DNA of 11,755 nt from Smittium culicis (lineage: Eukaryota; Kickxellomycota; Harpellomycetes; Harpellales; Legeriomycetaceae), in NCBI GenBank assembly GCA_001970855.1, contig LSSN01003918.1, forward strand, positions 1-11,755, given 5' to 3'. Below are positions 8,858-11,755 of this stretch, one piece after another. The notes beneath the pieces are model-generated. The model made no database searches and was not told the origin of the DNA. It saw only the letters and a program-made list of their open reading frames with translations. The position numbers and the translations under genes are program-made. Position 1 is the first letter of the stretch; each line of letters starts with the position of its first letter.

Positions 8858-9023
8858 ACATTAATAAAAAATATAATTGGACATGCAAAATAAAGTTTAT
8901 TTGTTATTGGACGTGATTTAGAGATTAGCCAATACAAGATTATAATTTTCCAATGATTAAAAAGATTCTAATTTGGTTGGATATTTTTGGTAGTTCAAAA
9001 AAAGTCAATTGCCTCTGAAAGAG
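8858..9023 (+). mobile_element. Variant element, right-end related, 166 bp (type X, copy a)
   Basis: Bounded by TTAA at 8854-8857 and 9024-9027. The right end GCCTCTGAAAGAG matches the family, with GGTAGTTCAAAAAAAGTC replacing the usual GGTAGATCAAAAATAGTC. The left end lacks CCCTTT and starts ACATTAATAAAAAATATAAT. The whole length can be aligned by eye with 9639-9803, including the TGGACATG/TGGAAATG region, so this is a distinct related variant and not random flank. Confidence 0.5.
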
Positions 9024-9055
9024 TTAAATCTTTAGCAAAGTATTAAAAAAATTAT

Positions 9056-9242
9056 CATTTCCCGTCCAACAAGCTTTATAAAAAATAATTTTATGATTCG
9101 TTTATGATTTATTGAAAAGCTTATTATTTGCTTCTATAATACAATTTACCAATACTTCTTAAGGCCTCGGGAATAGTGAATTTTAATTGAATACAGTTTG
9201 CTAATTTGGTAGATCAAAAATAGTCTACCACCTCTGAAAGGG
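9056..9242 (+). mobile_element. piggyBac-like MITE, full length, 187 bp (copy 2)
   Basis: Left end CATTTCCCGTCCAACA after TTAT (9052-9055), right end CACCTCTGAAAGGG before CTAA (9243-9246); both flanks are one base from TTAA. Internal blocks are well preserved: TTATGATTCGTTTATGATTT, ACCAATACTTCTTAAGGCCT and GGTAGATCAAAAATAGTCTA with its 6-bp stem GGTAGA/TCTACC. No coding capacity. Confidence 0.75.
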
Positions 9243-9246
9243 CTAA

Positions 9247-9634
9247 AAAATAATAAAAAATCATTTGTTGGTAGATACATGTATAATTTAGACAATTATT
9301 ATCAACATACTATATGGGCAATTCTTTATGAAGAGGTCATTTTATAGTGTAAAGAGTTTCAGTGTTTAAAATCGCATAAAAAATAAACATCCAATGAGTA
9401 GAATAATTTACTTTTTTAGCAAATAAAAATTTTATATTGAAGCGAAGAAATGGAAAAATCAAATTGCCTTTTTTGCTCCGCCAATAATACTTACAATAAG
9501 TGCTTATACAGACCAATAACATTAAATGCAACAAAGTGCTCTCTTCGTTCAGAATCTCCCAAATTGATTTATTAGGATGTCATATGGTTGGATAGCTTTG
9601 GTTGTTCAAAAAAATACTACCGCATCTGAAAGGG
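9247..9634 (+). mobile_element. Longer type X variant, 388 bp
   Basis: It starts directly after the CTAA that ends copy 2 and ends with CGCATCTGAAAGGG followed by TTAA (9635-9638). The start (AAAATAATAAAAAATCATTT) resembles the start of the 166-bp type X copy, and the right 75 bases match the other type X right ends (GGTTGGATA, GTTCAAAAAAA). The middle is unlike the short copies and includes a 27-bp segment at 9323-9349 that recurs at 11707-11733 with three mismatches. It may be a longer relative or a composite with an insertion. The 65-codon minus frame at 9337-9534 lacks an ATG near its start and a recognisable family. Confidence 0.4.
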
Positions 9635-9638
9635 TTAA

Positions 9639-9803
9639 ACTTAGCATAAATCATAATTGGAAATGACAAAAGGAAACTATTAGTTATTATATGTACTTTA
9701 AATAGTAGCGAATAGAATAAGATATTTATATATTATATATCAATTTTATATTTGGTTGAATAGTTTATGCAGTTCAAAAAAAAGCCACCCGCCCTTGAAA
9801 GTG
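9639..9803 (+). mobile_element. Variant element, right-end related, 165 bp (type X, copy b)
   Basis: It lies between TTAA 9635-9638 (shared with the preceding element) and TTAT 9804-9807 (shared with the following one). The right end is CCCGCCCTTGAAAGTG, a decayed family end, preceded by GCAGTTCAAAAAAAAGCC. The left end lacks CCCTTT. It aligns with 8858-9023 over its whole length at what looks like roughly two-thirds identity. Confidence 0.5.
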
Positions 9804-9807
9804 TTAT

Positions 9808-9996
9808 CCCATTCCCGCCCAACACTTTTTGAAAAAATGAGTTTATAGATTCGTTTATGATAAATAATGAAATTTACTATTTGATATTATTCAGCAAAAT
9901 ACCAATGTTTTTTAGGTCCTCGATACTAAACTATTTTCATTGATCACTATTTACAATATTTTGTAGATCAAAAACAGTCTACCGCGCGGGAAAGGG
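9808..9996 (+). mobile_element. piggyBac-like MITE, full length, 189 bp (copy 3)
   Basis: Left end CCCATTCCCGCCCAACAC after TTAT, right end CTACCGCGCGGGAAAGGG before TTAA 9997-10000. Internal blocks GATTCGTTTATGATAAATAA, ACCAATGTTTTTTAGGTCCT and GTAGATCAAAAACAGTCTAC are present. Its right TTAA is also the left TTAA of the next copy, so the junction reads AAAGGGTTAACCCTTT. Confidence 0.8.
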
Positions 9997-10000
9997 TTAA

Positions 10001-10190
10001 CCCTTTCCCGTCAAACACTCTTTAAAGAAACCAAAATAATGACTCGTTTATGATTTATAAATAATTTTATTATTTGCTGTAATCATAAAACAGGGCAATA
10101 ACTCCTAAAGTCTCGGGATTTAGGTTTTTTAATAGAACTCGATTGGATACATACATATGGGTCAAAAATAGTCTACCTCCTGGGAAACGG
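10001..10190 (+). mobile_element. piggyBac-like MITE, full length, 190 bp (copy 4)
   Basis: Left end CCCTTTCCCGTCAAACACTC after TTAA 9997-10000; right end CTACCTCCTGGGAAACGG before CTAA 10191-10194. Shared blocks: GACTCGTTTATGATTTATAA, GCAATAACTCCTAAAGTCTC and GGGTCAAAAATAGTCTACC. It has no coding capacity. Confidence 0.8.
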
Positions 10191-10203
10191 CTAATGAGTT
10201 TAA

Positions 10204-10391
10204 CCCTTTCATGTCCAACACTCTTTATAAAAGAAAGTTTATTGATTCGCAATAATTTAAAATATATTATACTATTTGATTTTATTTTTCAGCATACATA
10301 TATCTTTCAAGTAATTGGAATTAAACTGGTTTTAATGAATTCATTTGGCCATATTTGGAAAAACAAAAACAGTTTACTGCTTGTGAAAGGG
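10204..10391 (+). mobile_element. piggyBac-like MITE, full length, 188 bp (copy 5)
   Basis: Perfect TTAA on both sides (10200-10203 and 10392-10395). Left end CCCTTTCATGTCCAACACTC, right end ACTGCTTGTGAAAGGG. The interior is the most diverged of the full copies: the GATTCG block is GATTCGCAATAATTTA, and the middle GGCCTCGG block is not recognisable. Confidence 0.75.
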
Positions 10392-10395
10392 TTAA

Positions 10396-10415
10396 GAATG
10401 TTGGGCAGGAAAGGG
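10396..10415 (-). mobile_element. 20-bp solo terminal remnant
   Basis: Twenty bases between two TTAA sites (10392-10395 and 10416-10419). Read on the minus strand they are CCCTTTCCTGCCCAACATTC, a left terminus of the family without the rest. In intact copies a TTAA also occurs about 21 bases inside this end, so this may be what is left after copy 5 inserted into that internal TTAA and the remainder was lost. Confidence 0.55.
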
Positions 10416-10468
10416 TTAAAGAGTACATTTGAAAAAATATACAAAAAAGTATCAAAATGTAACATTAA

Positions 10469-10657
10469 CCCTTTCCCGTCCAACACTCTTTAAAAAAATC
10501 CAATTTTATGATTCGTTTGCGATTTATAGTTATAACTGTTATTTGTTGATACTCTATAAAATACCAATAATTCTTATGGCCTCGGAATTAAGGTGTTTTA
10601 ATATAACTCAATTGGCTATATTTCGAGGTCAAAAATAGTCTACCGCCTGCGAAAGGG
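10469..10657 (+). mobile_element. piggyBac-like MITE, full length, 189 bp (copy 6, best preserved)
   Basis: Perfect TTAA at 10465-10468 and 10658-10661, left end CCCTTTCCCGTCCAACACTC, right end TAGTCTACCGCCTGCGAAAGGG in its last 22 bases. Both ends read CCCTTTC inward and then diverge, so the terminal inverted repeat is short (7 bp perfect, imperfect beyond). It serves as the reference copy here. Its left two-thirds form a long inverted repeat with the truncated copy at 10668-10788. Confidence 0.85.
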
Positions 10658-10748
10658 TTAAAGTACGTAATTCCGAGGCCATAAGAATTATTGGTATTTT
10701 ATAGAGTATCAACAAATAACAATTATAACTATAAATCACAAACGAATC
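10510..10748. repeat. Long inverted repeat, 81-nt arms, 77-nt loop
   Basis: The arms are 10510-10590 and 10668-10748, differing at two positions; weaker pairing extends outward to the TTAA ends at 10465 and 10792. The loop holds the right end of copy 6. As single-stranded DNA or RNA this would fold into a strong hairpin, and as duplex DNA it could extrude a cruciform. Confidence 0.85.
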
Positions 10749-10788
10749 AATAAATTGATTTTTTCAAAGAGCGATGGGCCAGAAAAGG
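10668..10788 (-). mobile_element. Truncated inverted MITE copy, 121 bp
   Basis: A reverse-oriented copy holding the left end and middle, with TTAA at 10789-10792 and the terminus decayed from AAAGGG to AAAAGG. The canonical right third is missing; the break follows the TCGGAATTA block. Its segment 10668-10748 is the reverse complement of 10510-10590 with two mismatches in 81 bases, far closer than any other pair in the window. Confidence 0.8.
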
Positions 10789-10792
10789 TTAA

Positions 10793-11457
10793 ATCAATTA
10801 ACTCTTTTATAATCATATGTTCATTCATGTCATTTAAGGCGAGTTTAATCGATCATAATATCCTATAAACCATACTATAAAATAATAAGATTGATGCTTA
10901 AACCAAAGTCCTCTTCGATACTGCATCTATGCAATAACAACTAAATATAAGGTAAAATATTAGAATTAATAGATATTAAATTACCGCTCGCTTTTGGATC
11001 TTAGAAAGAAAAGGTGCAATTTATAAAATGGTATAAGAGTGGGAATAGCTATAAACATAAATACTATGTGTATACAGCGGAAATCCAACGTTTGAAAAAC
11101 AGATGATATATATTTTTACAGTTTTTAGGCTAGATATAAAAATACAAATAATTCACAAAATATACCTTTTAAAAATGAAATTGTTTGAAGATAATTAATG
11201 CCAAAACATTTAATTTACCAAGTTTTTAGTTAAAATTTTACTAAATTTACAAAATGAAAGGTTTTGATTGTTTTTTTCTATTTAAATTTGCCCTAAGTAG
11301 TCGTAAATAATAGATTTGTTTTAATTGAAAATTTGAATTTCAAGAGTATATCATACTTGAAGCCTAATTTCGTTTATTGAAAATCTCGTATCGTACTTTT
11401 TCTTACTCTAGATAATGAGTATCATCTTTATCAAAATAGAGCTACGCTAACTTTAAA
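10793..11457. other. AT-rich intergenic stretch without gene or element
   Basis: No supported gene. Just after the truncated copy, TTAA at 10798-10801 is followed by CTCTTTTATAATC, which resembles a decayed left end as seen at 5965, but no right end follows. A TTTGCCCTAAG at 11287-11297 is mirrored as CTTAGGGCAAA at 11678-11688, flanking the last MITE copy. Confidence 0.4.
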
Positions 11458-11461
11458 TTAT

Positions 11462-11647
11462 CGCTTTTCGGTTCAACACTGTTGTAAAATGAATTTACTG
11501 AATCGTTTATGATTTAAAAGCAGATATATAATATGTCGCCATTTTATAACATACCAACAAGTGATTGAATTTCGGTATAATATTAACATTAATGAACGCA
11601 GCTATTTATTTTAGGTAGATCAAAAATAGCCTGCTGTCTGGAGAATG
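11462..11647 (+). mobile_element. piggyBac-like MITE, full length, 186 bp (copy 7)
   Basis: Left end CGCTTTTCGGTTCAACAC after TTAT 11458-11461, right end CTGCTGTCTGGAGAATG before TTAA 11648-11651. Blocks GAATCGTTTATGATTTAAAA and GGTAGATCAAAAATAGCCTG are preserved. Both termini have decayed, so this is an older copy. The 27-bp segment that recurs from 9323 lies 60 bases past its end, at 11707-11733. Confidence 0.7.
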
Positions 11648-11755
11648 TTAAAACCAATAATTATATATTTATTTTTGCTTAGGGCAAAATCGCTTTTATG
11701 TGCGAATCTTTATGAAGGAGCCATTTTATAGTGATAAGTGTTAAAGTGAGTAAAT

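Noticed and set aside
10143..10493. 116-codon + frame across the repeats
   Set aside because: It runs through the ends of copies 4, 5 and 6 and two TTAA junctions, so it is an accidental frame over MITEs.
9056..10657. Repeat array considered as CRISPR or simple satellite
   Set aside because: Repeats are about 188 bp, diverged, in both orientations overall and bounded by TTAA; there are no short uniform repeats with unique spacers and the setting is eukaryotic.
10802..10830. Further element starting CTCTTTTATAATC after TTAA
   Set aside because: The start resembles a decayed left end, but no matching interior or right end follows.
1..11755. tRNA or rRNA genes
   Set aside because: I scanned for B-box-like GGTTCRANNCC motifs with a matching acceptor stem and for conserved rRNA stretches and found none.

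Overview
The window looks like AT-rich nuclear DNA of a fungus, probably an early-diverging lineage such as Harpellales/Kickxellomycotina. The evidence is the family content (fungal-type Sdh4, an Akr1-type ankyrin-DHHC palmitoyltransferase, a CsbD/Hmp1-like small protein), short spliceosomal introns, and the absence of operons or bacterial ribosome-binding sites. The lineage is an inference; the eukaryotic and fungal nature is well supported.

Layout. 1-939: no recognisable gene; 400-800 is unusually rich in G on the + strand. 940-1709: SDH4, three exons in the preferred model (180 aa), with an AATAAA signal after the stop. 1746-2790: AT-rich intergenic DNA. 3083-5740: AKR1-like gene in one uninterrupted 885-codon frame, with a C-rich upstream region. 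5741-6885: intergenic, holding one decayed transposon copy (5965-6140). 6886-7338, minus strand: a 150-aa hydrophilic CsbD-like protein. 7339-8214: intergenic. 8215 to the end: a gene-free block made largely of copies of one short mobile element family.

The three genes are ordinary and functionally unrelated: respiratory complex II, protein S-palmitoylation, and a small hydrophilic stress-like or DNA-binding-like protein. Nothing suggests co-regulation.

The main discovery is the repeat family. Seven full-length copies of 186-190 bp begin CCCTTT and end AAAGGG (or decayed forms), are bounded by TTAA or one-base variants, and share subterminal and internal blocks. There are also three right-end-related variants, a truncated inverted copy, a 20-bp remnant and one relic near AKR1. 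This is the signature of a piggyBac-superfamily non-autonomous element (MITE); no transposase is present in the window. Five copies from 9056 to 10190 lie head to tail, each junction being a single shared 4-bp TTAA-like site, and two neighbouring copies form an inverted repeat with 81-nt arms. All coordinates and comparisons were read by eye, without alignment software or database searches.
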